From NCBI RefSeq assembly GCF_004682015.1, contig NZ_SMLM01000002.1, forward strand, positions 620,001 to 684,000: a stretch of DNA of 64,000 bases, in the 5' to 3' direction. Shown in pieces: positions 55,857-63,477 of this stretch. The notes beneath the pieces were generated by a model. The model was given only the letters and a program-made list of their open reading frames with translations. It had not been told where the DNA came from and ran no database searches. The position numbers and the translations under genes are program-made. This DNA comes from Ramlibacter henchirensis. Its GTDB lineage: Bacteria > Pseudomonadota > Gammaproteobacteria > Burkholderiales > Burkholderiaceae_C. Each line of letters opens with the position of its first letter. Position 1 is the first letter of the stretch.

Positions 55857-57047
55857 ATGAACCACTTGCGAGCCCGCGCCTTCCTCCTGCCGCTTGCGGC
55901 CGCTGCATGCCTCGCAGCCGCCACGCTGGCCCACGCGGCCGACCGCGTGAAGGTCGGCTTCGTCAGCACCTTGTCGGGGCCGTCGTCCGCGCTGGGCGTC
56001 GACATCCGCGACGGCTTCATGCTGGCCGTCAGGTTGAACGGCGGCAAGCTGGGCGGCCTGCCGGCCGAGGTGCTCATCACCGACGACCAGTTCAATCCCG
56101 ACGTCGGGCGCCAGGCCTTCGAGCGCTACGTCAAGCGGGACAAGGTCGACGTGATGACCGGGGTGGTGTTCTCCAACATCATGCTGGCCGCGCTGCCCGA
56201 GGCCGTCGACAACAACGTGGTCTACATCAGCCCGAACGCGGCGCCGTCGTCCATCGCCGGCAAGGACTGCAACCCGATGTTCTTCGCGGCAAGCTGGCCC
56301 AACGATGCGTACCACGAGGCGGCCGGCGCTTTCGCCACCCAACGCGGGCTGAAAAACGCGTACCTGATCGCGCCCAACTACCAGGCCGGCAAGGACTCGC
56401 TGGCCGGCTTCAAGCGCACGTTCAAGGGCCAGGTGGTGGGCGAGACCTACACCAAGCTCGGGCAGCTGGACTACGCGGCGGAGCTGGCGGAGATCCGCGC
56501 CGCCAAGCCGCAGACGCTCTACATCTTCCTGCCCGGCGGCATGGGCATCAACTTCATCAAGCAGTTCATCGGCTCGGGCCTGTCCAAGGACACCATGCTG
56601 CTGCTGCCCGGTTTCTCCGCCGACCAGGACGTGATCAGCGCCGTCGGCCCGGCGATGGCCGGCCTGTTCAACACCGCGCACTGGTCGCCCGACCTGGACA
56701 ACCCGGCCAACCGCAAGTTCGTCGCCGAGTTCCAGAAGGCGTACAACCGGCTGCCCACCCTGTATGCCTCGCAGGGTTACGACACCGCGCTGCTGATCGA
56801 CGCGGCCGTGCGCGACGCCAAGGGCAAGGTGGAGGACCGGCAGGCGTTCCGCAACGCGCTGCGCGCGGCGAAGTTCGAGTCCGTCCGCGGGCCGTTCAAG
56901 TTCAACAAGAACCAGTACCCGATCCAGAACTACTACGTGCGCAGCATCGGCAACGACGGCAAGGGCGGGCTGGTCAACAAGTCCTTCAACGAGCCGATCC
57001 TGCGCGACCACGGCGACGCCTACGTGCAGCAGTGCCAGATGAAGTGA
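55857..57047 (+). CDS. Liv-type ABC transporter substrate-binding protein
   Basis: A 396-residue periplasmic protein of the type I (Leu/Ile/Val, aromatic acid) family. The signal peptide starts MNHLRARAFLLPLAAAACLAA with cleavage near AHA-ADRV. The fold marks are VGFVSTLSGPSSALGVDIRDGF, DDQFNPDVGRQAFERYV and NKNQYPIQNYYVR. CAGGAG precedes ATG 55857. In this family several members bind benzoate-like acids, which suits the dioxygenase upstream. Confidence 0.93.
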   Translation: MNHLRARAFLLPLAAAACLAAATLAHAADRVKVGFVSTLSGPSSALGVDIRDGFMLAVRLNGGKLGGLPAEVLITDDQFNPDVGRQAFERYVKRDKVDVMTGVVFSNIMLAALPEAVDNNVVYISPNAAPSSIAGKDCNPMFFAASWPNDAYHEAAGAFATQRGLKNAYLIAPNYQAGKDSLAGFKRTFKGQVVGETYTKLGQLDYAAELAEIRAAKPQTLYIFLPGGMGINFIKQFIGSGLSKDTMLLLPGFSADQDVISAVGPAMAGLFNTAHWSPDLDNPANRKFVAEFQKAYNRLPTLYASQGYDTALLIDAAVRDAKGKVEDRQAFRNALRAAKFESVRGPFKFNKNQYPIQNYYVRSIGNDGKGGLVNKSFNEPILRDHGDAYVQQCQMK

Positions 57048-57964
57048 CCGGCACCTTCCTCCTCGAGCAGGCCCTCAACGGCCTGCAGTACGGCCTGATG
57101 CTGTTCCTGCTGGCGGCGGGGCTGACGATCGTGTTCGGCGTGATGGACATGATCAACCTCGCGCACGGCTCGCTCTACATGGCCGGGGCGTTCCTGGCGG
57201 CGTGGCTGGCGCCCCTGCTCGGCTCCTTCTGGCTCGCGCTCGGCGGCGCCGTCGTGCTCACCGCGGCCGGCGCCATGGTGCTGGAGCGCACTCTGCTGCG
57301 CAGCCTGTACCGCCGCGACCACCTCTCCCAGGTGCTGGCGACCTTCGCGCTGATCCTCATCCTCAACGACGCGGTGCGCATGGTGTTCGGCAATGACCGG
57401 CCCCTCTCGGCGCCGGCCGGACTGGACGGGCCAGTGGCGCTTCCCTTCGGCCTGCACTACCCGGCCTGGCGGCTGGTGATCATCGGCGTGGGCCTGGCGC
57501 TGGCCGCCGCGCTGTACGTGCTGGTGCAGAAGACGCGGGTCGGCGCCTGGGTGCGTGCGGGCGCCTCCGATCGGGACATGAGCACGGCGATGGGCGTGAA
57601 CGTGCCCAGCCTGTTCACGGCTGTCTTCGGGCTCGGCGCCGCACTGTGCGCGGTCGCCGGCGCCCTGCTCGCCCCGCTGCTCGCGGTGCAGGTCGGCATG
57701 GGCGAGAACATCCTGATCCCGGCCTTCGTGGTCGTGGTGATCGGGGGCATCGGGTCCATCCGGGGCGCGCTGGTCGGCGCCCTGCTCGTGGGCGTGGTGG
57801 ACACGCTCGGCCGCACGCTGCTGCAGCAGGTGCTGCGCGAAGGCTTGCCGCCGCAGTGGGCGAGCGCGGCCGGCCCGGCGCTCGCCTCGGTGGCCGTCTA
57901 CGTGCTGATGGCGGCGGTCCTGGTCTGGCGGCCCCAGGGGCTGCTGCCGGTGCGCGGCCGATGA
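57044..57964 (+). CDS. Liv-type ABC permease (LivH-like)
   Basis: A 306-residue inner-membrane permease. GTG 57044 overlaps the binding-protein stop (GTGA). It has about eight hydrophobic segments, the opening NGLQYGLMLFLLAAGLTIVFGVMDMINLAHGS-type pattern and the conserved GGIGSIRGALVGALLVGVVDTLG loop that contacts the ATPases. It pairs with the LivM-like subunit that follows. Confidence 0.93.
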   Translation: MTGTFLLEQALNGLQYGLMLFLLAAGLTIVFGVMDMINLAHGSLYMAGAFLAAWLAPLLGSFWLALGGAVVLTAAGAMVLERTLLRSLYRRDHLSQVLATFALILILNDAVRMVFGNDRPLSAPAGLDGPVALPFGLHYPAWRLVIIGVGLALAAALYVLVQKTRVGAWVRAGASDRDMSTAMGVNVPSLFTAVFGLGAALCAVAGALLAPLLAVQVGMGENILIPAFVVVVIGGIGSIRGALVGALLVGVVDTLGRTLLQQVLREGLPPQWASAAGPALASVAVYVLMAAVLVWRPQGLLPVRGR

Positions 57965-58893
57965 CGCCGGCGCGCGTCGCCACGTTCCTCCTGCTCGTTG
58001 CGGCCGTCGCGCTGCCGTGGCTGCTGCGCGCGGCCGGCTGGGATTTCTACCTGAGCCTCGCCAGCCGCATCCTGATCGCGGCCGTCGCGGCGACCAGCCT
58101 GAACCTGCTCCTCGGGTACGCGGGCATGGTCTCGCTCGGCCACGCGGCATTCGTCGGCTTGGGCAGCTACGTCGGCGGCGTGCTGCTCAGCGAAGGGCAG
58201 CAGGCCCTGTGGGCGCACCTGCTCGCGCTGGTGGTCGTGGTGGGCGTCGCCGCGCTCGTGATCGGCGCGATCTCGCTGCGCACGCGCGGCGTGTACTTCA
58301 TCATGATCACGCTCGCGTTTGCGCAGATGCTGTTCTACCTGGCCAACTCGCTCAAGGGCTACGGCGGCGACGAGGGCCTGCGGGTGCGTCCGCGCGTGCT
58401 GCTGCCCGGCGGCGCCGACCTGCGCGACGGCACCACGCTGTACCTCGTGGCCCTCGCGGTGCTGGTCGCCTGTGTCTGGGCGCTGGCGCGCTTCGCCCGT
58501 TCGCGCGCCGGGCTGGCGGTGCGCGCGATGCGCGACGACGAATTGCGCGCGGAGGCGGTCGGCCTGCCCACCTTCCGCTGGAAGCTGGCGGTCTTCGTCG
58601 TCTCCGGGCTGGTGGCGGGGGTGGCCGGCCTGCTTTCGGTCAACCTGCAGGGCTATGTCAGCCCGAACAACCTGCACTGGACGCAGTCGGGCACGCTGCT
58701 GGTGATGGTGATCCTGGGCGGCGCGGGGCGGCTGTGGGGCGGCATCGCGGGGGCGGCGGTGCTGCTCCTGCTGGAGGAACTGCTCTCCTCCCAGACGCAG
58801 TACTGGGCCTTCTGGGTCGGCTGGGTGCTGCTCGCGGTCGTGCTCTTCGCGCGCCAAGGCCTGGCGGGCCTGTTCGACAGGAGGCGGCCATGA
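57961..58893 (+). CDS. Liv-type ABC permease (LivM-like)
   Basis: A 310-residue inner-membrane permease with about nine hydrophobic segments. Typical parts are TSLNLLLGYAGMVSLGHAAFVGLGSY, TRGVYFIMITLAFAQM and the cytoplasmic loop GGAGRLWGGIAGA. ATG 57961 overlaps the LivH-like stop. It forms the heterodimeric channel with that protein. Confidence 0.93.
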   Translation: MTPARVATFLLLVAAVALPWLLRAAGWDFYLSLASRILIAAVAATSLNLLLGYAGMVSLGHAAFVGLGSYVGGVLLSEGQQALWAHLLALVVVVGVAALVIGAISLRTRGVYFIMITLAFAQMLFYLANSLKGYGGDEGLRVRPRVLLPGGADLRDGTTLYLVALAVLVACVWALARFARSRAGLAVRAMRDDELRAEAVGLPTFRWKLAVFVVSGLVAGVAGLLSVNLQGYVSPNNLHWTQSGTLLVMVILGGAGRLWGGIAGAAVLLLLEELLSSQTQYWAFWVGWVLLAVVLFARQGLAGLFDRRRP

Positions 58894-59606
58894 CCGCCCC
58901 GCTGCTGCAGGCGCGCGGCCTGCGCAAGCGGTTCGGCGGCCTGCGGGTCACCGACGGCGTGGACCTGGACGTGCGCGCGGGCGAGATCCACGCCCTGATC
59001 GGGCCCAACGGCGCCGGGAAGACGACGCTCGTGGCGCAGCTCTCCGGCGAGTTGCCCAGCGACCAGGGCGCACTGTTCCTCGACGGGCGCGACATCACGC
59101 GGCTGCCGATGCATGCACGGGCGCGGCTCGGCCTGGTGCGCTCGTTCCAGATCACCCGCCTGTTCCGCAGCTTGTCCGTGGCCGAGCACATGGCGTTCGC
59201 GCTGCGGGCTGCGCGGCAGGAAACGTCCGCCTCCGCCGTGCGTCACTCGCTGGAGCGAGTCGGGCTCGCCGGCCGCGAGGCGCATGGCACGGAGCAGCTG
59301 TCGCATGGCGAGCAGCGCGCCCTGGAAGTCGGACTCGCCCTCGCGAGCGCGCCGCGCCTGGTGCTGCTGGACGAGCCGATGGCCGGCCTCGGCGCGCAGG
59401 AGACGCCCGCCATGACCGAGCGCATCGGCCAGTTGCGCGGGGAGTGCGCGGTGCTTTTGATCGAGCACGACGTCGACGCGGTGTTCCGGCTGGCCGACCG
59501 CGTCTCGGTGCTGGTCAACGGCGCCGTCATCGCCAGCGGCCCGCCCGACGCGGTCCGGCGCGATCCCGGCGTGCTGGCCGCCTACCTCGGCGAGGGCGCG
59601 GCATGA
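58890..59606 (+). CDS. Liv-type ABC ATPase (LivG-like)
   Basis: A 238-residue ATPase: Walker A LIGPNGAGKTTLV, signature QLSHGEQRALEVGLAL (with His in the usual Gly place), Walker B LVLLDEPMAGLG and switch His in LIEHDVDAVF. The start overlaps the LivM-like stop by 4 bases. The signature H for G change is also seen in other LivG proteins. Confidence 0.93.
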   Translation: MTAPLLQARGLRKRFGGLRVTDGVDLDVRAGEIHALIGPNGAGKTTLVAQLSGELPSDQGALFLDGRDITRLPMHARARLGLVRSFQITRLFRSLSVAEHMAFALRAARQETSASAVRHSLERVGLAGREAHGTEQLSHGEQRALEVGLALASAPRLVLLDEPMAGLGAQETPAMTERIGQLRGECAVLLIEHDVDAVFRLADRVSVLVNGAVIASGPPDAVRRDPGVLAAYLGEGAA

Positions 59607-60298
59607 GCAAGCTGCTGGAGGTGCGCGACCTGTGCGCCGGTTACGGCGGCAGCCAGGTGCTGTTCGATGTGTCGCTGGAGATCGGCAAGGGCGAGATCGT
59701 CGGGCTGCTCGGCCGCAACGGCATGGGCAAGACGACGCTGGTGCGCACGGTGATGCGGCTGCTGCCGGCGATGTCGGGCGCCATGACGTTCGCGGGGCAG
59801 GACCTGCGCGGCATCGCGCCCCACCGGTTGGCGCGGTGCGGCCTGGCGCTGGTGCCGGAGGGCCGGCGCGTGTTCCCCAACCTCTCCGTCGAGGAGCACC
59901 TCACCGCGTTCGCGCGTCCCGGCCGCTGGACGCCCGCCACGCTGTTCGAGCTGTTCCCCACCCTCGCCTCGCGGCGCGGCCACATGGGCGCGCAGCTGTC
60001 GGGAGGCGAGCAGCAGATGCTCGCCATGGCGCGGGCGCTCGTCACGAATCCGCAGTTGCTGCTGCTGGACGAAGCGACCGAGGGACTCGCGCCTCTGATC
60101 CGCGAGGAGATCTGGCGCGTGCTGGGCGTGCTGCGCGAGGCCGGCCATTCCATGCTGGTGGTGGACAAGTACGTGCAGCGCCTCGTCGGCCTGGCCGACC
60201 GCCACTACATCCTGGAGAAGGGCCGCGTCGCATGGACCGGAAGCTCGCAGGCACTCGGCGCCGACCGCGAGCTGTGGCACCGCTACCTGGGCGTGTGA
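59603..60298 (+). CDS. Liv-type ABC ATPase (LivF-like)
   Basis: A 231-residue ATPase: Walker A LLGRNGMGKTTLVR, the LivF segment ALVPEGRRVFPNLSVEEHL, signature QLSGGEQQMLAMARAL and Walker B LLLDEATEGLAP. The usual switch His reads Lys/Tyr in VVDKYVQRL, a change worth noting for its catalytic cycle. It overlaps the LivG-like gene by 4 bases and is the last gene of the LysR-controlled operon. Confidence 0.93.
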   Translation: MSKLLEVRDLCAGYGGSQVLFDVSLEIGKGEIVGLLGRNGMGKTTLVRTVMRLLPAMSGAMTFAGQDLRGIAPHRLARCGLALVPEGRRVFPNLSVEEHLTAFARPGRWTPATLFELFPTLASRRGHMGAQLSGGEQQMLAMARALVTNPQLLLLDEATEGLAPLIREEIWRVLGVLREAGHSMLVVDKYVQRLVGLADRHYILEKGRVAWTGSSQALGADRELWHRYLGV

Positions 60299-60355
60299 CG
60301 GCCTGTCATTGCCGGCCATCGGCACGCGTCATGGAAACAGCCGGACAATCGGCTC

Positions 60356-61144
60356 ATGGACATGCCGACCGGCACCCAGAGCCTTTCCCGAAGCATCCGG
60401 CTCCTGCGCGTGCTCGCTACCCGGGGCGAGATCGGCTGGCGGCTGTCGGACCTGGCGGTCGCATGCGAACTCGACAAGAGCACCGCGCACCGCATGCTGG
60501 CCGCGCTGCTGAAGGAACGCCTCGTGCAGCAGCGCGCCGGCGACCGCCGCTACCTTCCGGGGCCCCTGCTCTACGAACTGGGCCTGTCGGTGCACGGTCA
60601 GCATGCATTCCAGGCGGCGGCCCAGGCGCGCTTGGCGCCTTGGGCCCGCCGCATGGAGGCCAGCGCGTTGCTGCTCCTGCGCAGCGGCTTCGAATATGTC
60701 TGCAGCGTGCGCGTCGGCCCGGCGCGCTTGCCCGGGCTCATGGTCGAGCAGGGCACGCGGCGCCCGCTCTTCACTTCCGTGGGCGGCGTGGCGATCCTGC
60801 AGACGCTGCCTGCCGAAGAGGCGCGTGAAGTCCTCGCCAACAACATCGAGCAGGAAGTCGCCAAGCGGGGCGAGGGCCGCCTGGAGGCGCTGCAAAGGAT
60901 GCGCCAGGAGTCGGCGCGCCACGGCTTCGGCGTGAACCTGGGCGATGTGGTCAGCGGCGTGCACGCTTTCGCCGTGCCCATCGCCGGGCCTGACGCATCG
61001 GCCTTCGCGGCGCTGTGCCTGATCGGGACGGCCGAGCGCTTCCCGGCTTCGCGCGTGGACGAGATCCGCGATGAGCTCACGCGCATGGCGGGTGAGCTGC
61101 GCAAGGATGCGGCCGCGCTGCTGTGGCACGGCGCTGAACCTTAA
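60356..61144 (+). CDS. IclR-family transcriptional regulator
   Basis: A 262-residue regulator. The winged helix (about 6-75) reads SLSRSIRLLRVLATRGEIGWRLSDLAV and DKSTAHRMLAALLKERLVQ; the C-terminal effector domain has LFTSVGGVAILQTLP and GVHAFAVPI. Two near-identical palindromes, at 61145-61160 and 62402-62417, are likely operators. They place the hydroxyacid dehydrogenase, Bug and TauD genes under its control. The first one begins directly after the gene's own stop codon. Confidence 0.92.
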   Translation: MDMPTGTQSLSRSIRLLRVLATRGEIGWRLSDLAVACELDKSTAHRMLAALLKERLVQQRAGDRRYLPGPLLYELGLSVHGQHAFQAAAQARLAPWARRMEASALLLLRSGFEYVCSVRVGPARLPGLMVEQGTRRPLFTSVGGVAILQTLPAEEAREVLANNIEQEVAKRGEGRLEALQRMRQESARHGFGVNLGDVVSGVHAFAVPIAGPDASAFAALCLIGTAERFPASRVDEIRDELTRMAGELRKDAAALLWHGAEP

Positions 61145-61160
61145 GTCCAACATGTGAAAC
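61145..61160. promoter_or_regulatory. Putative IclR operator GTCCAACATGTGAAAC
   Basis: An imperfect 16-bp palindrome centred on ACATGT, of the form IclR proteins often bind (GTTCCACATGTGGAAC-like). It lies directly after the IclR gene and about 55 bases before the hydroxyacid dehydrogenase start. A copy with 15 of 16 identical bases is at 62402-62417. Confidence 0.55.
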
Positions 61161-61162
61161 TT

Positions 61163-61191
61163 CGCGCGCGGCCTCTCTTGGGCCGCGCGCG
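61163..61191 (+). terminator. Strong GC hairpin after the IclR gene
   Basis: CGCGCGCGGCC (61163-61173), a 7-base loop and the perfect complement GGCCGCGCGCG (61181-61191) form an 11-bp stem. There is no T-tract, so it may be a pause, a leader hairpin for the following gene, or a weak terminator for the IclR transcript. It stands between the operator and GATAAG (61199-61204), a possible -10 for the next gene. Confidence 0.45.
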
Positions 61192-61213
61192 CCGCGCCGA
61201 TAAGGTTGCGGCC

Positions 61214-62443
61214 ATGAACATCCAGTCCGCGCACAACCTCGAGGACGTGCGGCAGATGGCGCGCCGCAAACTCCCCCGCATCGCCTTCGACTTCATCGAC
61301 GGCGGTGCCGACGACGAGCTCTGCCTGCGCCGCAACCGCGAGGCCTTCCAGCAGCACCGGCTGCTGCCACGCTACCTGGTCGACGTCTCCAAGCGCGACC
61401 AGTCCACGGTGCTGCTGGGCCGCCGCTATTCGAGCCCGTTCGGCATCTCGCCCACCGGGCTGGCGGGCCTGTTCTGTCCCGACGCGGACCGGCTGCTCGC
61501 CCAGGCGGCCGCGCAAGCGAACATCCCTTTCCTGCTCTCGAGCGCCAGCAACGGCGCGCTGGAAGACATCGCGCAGGTCGCGCCGGAGCACGTGTGGTTC
61601 CAGATGTACTGCACCAGCGACGAGAAGATCAACGCCGACCTCGTGCGGCGTGCCCGCGCCAGCGGCGTGCGCGTTCTGGTGGTCTCGGTCGACGTGCCGG
61701 TGAACTCCAACCGGGAGCGCAACAAGCGCAACGGCTTTTCGCGGCCGTTCCGCATGACGCCCGGCGTGGTGCTGGAAGCCCTCGCCCACCCCGCCTGGGT
61801 GCTGCGCTACCTGCAGACCGGGGGCATCCCGATGATGCGCAACTGGGCGCCGTATGCGCCCGCAGGAGCGACCGCCGCGCAAGTCGCGGACCTGTACGGC
61901 ACGCTGACGCCGGCGCCCATGGTGCAGTGGGGACACCTGCAGCGCATCCGCGATGCGTGGCCCGGCCCGCTCGTGGTCAAGGGCCTGATGCATCCGGAAG
62001 ACGCGGCGCACGCGGTGCGGCTGGGTGTCGATGCGCTGGTGGTGTCGAACCACGGCGGCCGCCAGCTGGACGCCGCGCCTTCGCCGCTGGAAGTGCTGCC
62101 CGCGATCCGCGCGGCCGTCGGCGACGACGTCGAGCTCATCCTGGACAGCGGCGTGCGCCGCGGCTCCGACATCGTGATCGCCCGCTGCCTCGGCGCGAAG
62201 TTCTCGATCTTCGGCCGGCCCACGCTGTTCGGCGCGGCGGCCGCAGGGGCAGCGGGCATCGAGCGCGTGATCCGCATCGTCCGCAACGAGGTCGACATGG
62301 TGCTGGCGCAGATCGGTTGTGCTTCCTTCGACCAGCTGCATCCGGGTTTCCTCTGGTCGCCCGGGACGCCGCACGCCACCCGCGCGGCGCCCGCACCGGA
62401 AGTCCAACATGTGGAACAACGGGTGGCCGTTCCCTTTCCTTGA
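61214..62443 (+). CDS. FMN-dependent alpha-hydroxy-acid dehydrogenase/oxidase
   Basis: A 409-residue TIM-barrel FMN enzyme of the lactate/glycolate/mandelate group. Marks are ARRKLPRIAFDFIDGGADDE, ISPTGLAGLFCPDAD, FQMYCTSDEKI and the active-site signature VVSNHGGRQLD with the catalytic His and Arg, then DSGVRRGSDIV and FGRPTLFG. It oxidises an L-2-hydroxy acid to the 2-oxo acid, passing electrons to oxygen or the membrane chain. The last part of the gene carries an IclR-type palindrome in its coding sequence. Confidence 0.94.
   Translation: MNIQSAHNLEDVRQMARRKLPRIAFDFIDGGADDELCLRRNREAFQQHRLLPRYLVDVSKRDQSTVLLGRRYSSPFGISPTGLAGLFCPDADRLLAQAAAQANIPFLLSSASNGALEDIAQVAPEHVWFQMYCTSDEKINADLVRRARASGVRVLVVSVDVPVNSNRERNKRNGFSRPFRMTPGVVLEALAHPAWVLRYLQTGGIPMMRNWAPYAPAGATAAQVADLYGTLTPAPMVQWGHLQRIRDAWPGPLVVKGLMHPEDAAHAVRLGVDALVVSNHGGRQLDAAPSPLEVLPAIRAAVGDDVELILDSGVRRGSDIVIARCLGAKFSIFGRPTLFGAAAAGAAGIERVIRIVRNEVDMVLAQIGCASFDQLHPGFLWSPGTPHATRAAPAPEVQHVEQRVAVPFP
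62402..62417. promoter_or_regulatory. Putative second IclR operator GTCCAACATGTGGAAC
   Basis: A second copy of the palindrome at 61145-61160, differing by one base, placed inside the 3' end of the hydroxyacid dehydrogenase gene and about 80 bases before the GTG start of the Bug gene. The shared core and position suggest that a promoter for the Bug-TauD genes lies between 62418 and 62494. Confidence 0.5.
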
Positions 62444-62494
62444 CGCACTCCCGTCGCTAACGTGTCCGGTTCCAGAAAGACAAGGAGACAAGAC

Positions 62495-63469
62495 GTGAAT
62501 ACTTTCGGCAGAAGGTCCGTCCTCGCACTGCTCGCCGCCGCACCCGCCGCGCTGCTGGCCCCCGCCGCCCTGGCGCAATCGGACTATCCCAACCGGCCGG
62601 TGAAGATCATCGTGGCCTACCCGGCGGGCCAGAGCACCGACATCGCCACGCGCTACTTCGCGCAGAAGCTGACGCAGGCGCTGGGCCAGAGCTTCGTGGT
62701 GGAGAACCGGCCCGGCGCGTCCGGCAACATCGGCACCGCGGTGGCAGCCAGATCGGCGCCGGACGGCTACACGCTGATCATGGGCGCCTCCGGCACGCAT
62801 GCGATGAACCCGGCGCTGTTCGAGAACCCGGGCTTCGATGCCGAGAAGGACTTCGACGCCATCATGCTCACGGCGCTGATTCCGTTCGCCATCTCCGCCG
62901 GTCCCAAGGCCAACATCAACTCCCTCAGCGAGCTGATCGCACTGGCGCGCAAGACGCCCGGCAAGGTCGACACGGCCATCCCCAGCGTCACGGGGCAGCT
63001 CGTGCTGGAGATGCTCAAGCAGCGCGACGTGCCGCTGTTCGGCGTGAAGTTCAAGGGCTCGGCCGATGCGATGACCGCCACGCTCGGCGGGCATGTGTCG
63101 GTGCTCATCGACACCGTGGCGGCCACGCGCACCCAGCTGGGCAAGATCAACGTGCTGGCGGTGACCACGGCCCAGCCGATGGCGTCGATGCCCGGCGTGA
63201 AGACGGCCAGCGAGCAGGGCCTGGCCAACTTCAACATCGCCGCGTGGAATGCGCTGATGGCGCCCAAGGGCGTTCCGCCCGAGATCCAGGCGAAGCTGTC
63301 CGCCGAGATGCGCAAAATCCTGGACCTGCCCGAGACGCAGAAGGCCCTCTCGGACCTCGGCTTCGAGCGCGCGCCCGTGATGAACACGAACGAACTCAAT
63401 GCCTGGCTGCGGGAGGAGCGCCGCAGCTACGCGCAGACCATCAAGACCGCCCAGATGAAGCCCGAGTGA
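62495..63469 (+). CDS. Bug-family substrate-binding protein
   Basis: A 324-residue receptor. GTG 62495 is chosen over a longer frame because AAGGAGA precedes it and the signal peptide (TFGRRSVLALLAAAPAALLA, cleavage near LAQ-SDYP) begins there. Bug marks are KIIVAYPAGQSTD, VVENRPGASGNIG and SAPDGYTLI. It is followed 8 bases later by a TauD-type dioxygenase gene, so its ligand may be an acid with an aryloxy or sulfonate group that the dioxygenase attacks. Confidence 0.93.
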   Translation: MNTFGRRSVLALLAAAPAALLAPAALAQSDYPNRPVKIIVAYPAGQSTDIATRYFAQKLTQALGQSFVVENRPGASGNIGTAVAARSAPDGYTLIMGASGTHAMNPALFENPGFDAEKDFDAIMLTALIPFAISAGPKANINSLSELIALARKTPGKVDTAIPSVTGQLVLEMLKQRDVPLFGVKFKGSADAMTATLGGHVSVLIDTVAATRTQLGKINVLAVTTAQPMASMPGVKTASEQGLANFNIAAWNALMAPKGVPPEIQAKLSAEMRKILDLPETQKALSDLGFERAPVMNTNELNAWLREERRSYAQTIKTAQMKPE

Positions 63470-63477
63470 GACACCCC

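Noticed and set aside
60329..63094. A reverse open frame of 921 codons opposite the IclR, hydroxyacid dehydrogenase and Bug genes
   Set aside because: It is the antisense shadow of three well-supported genes and has no domain or signal of its own.
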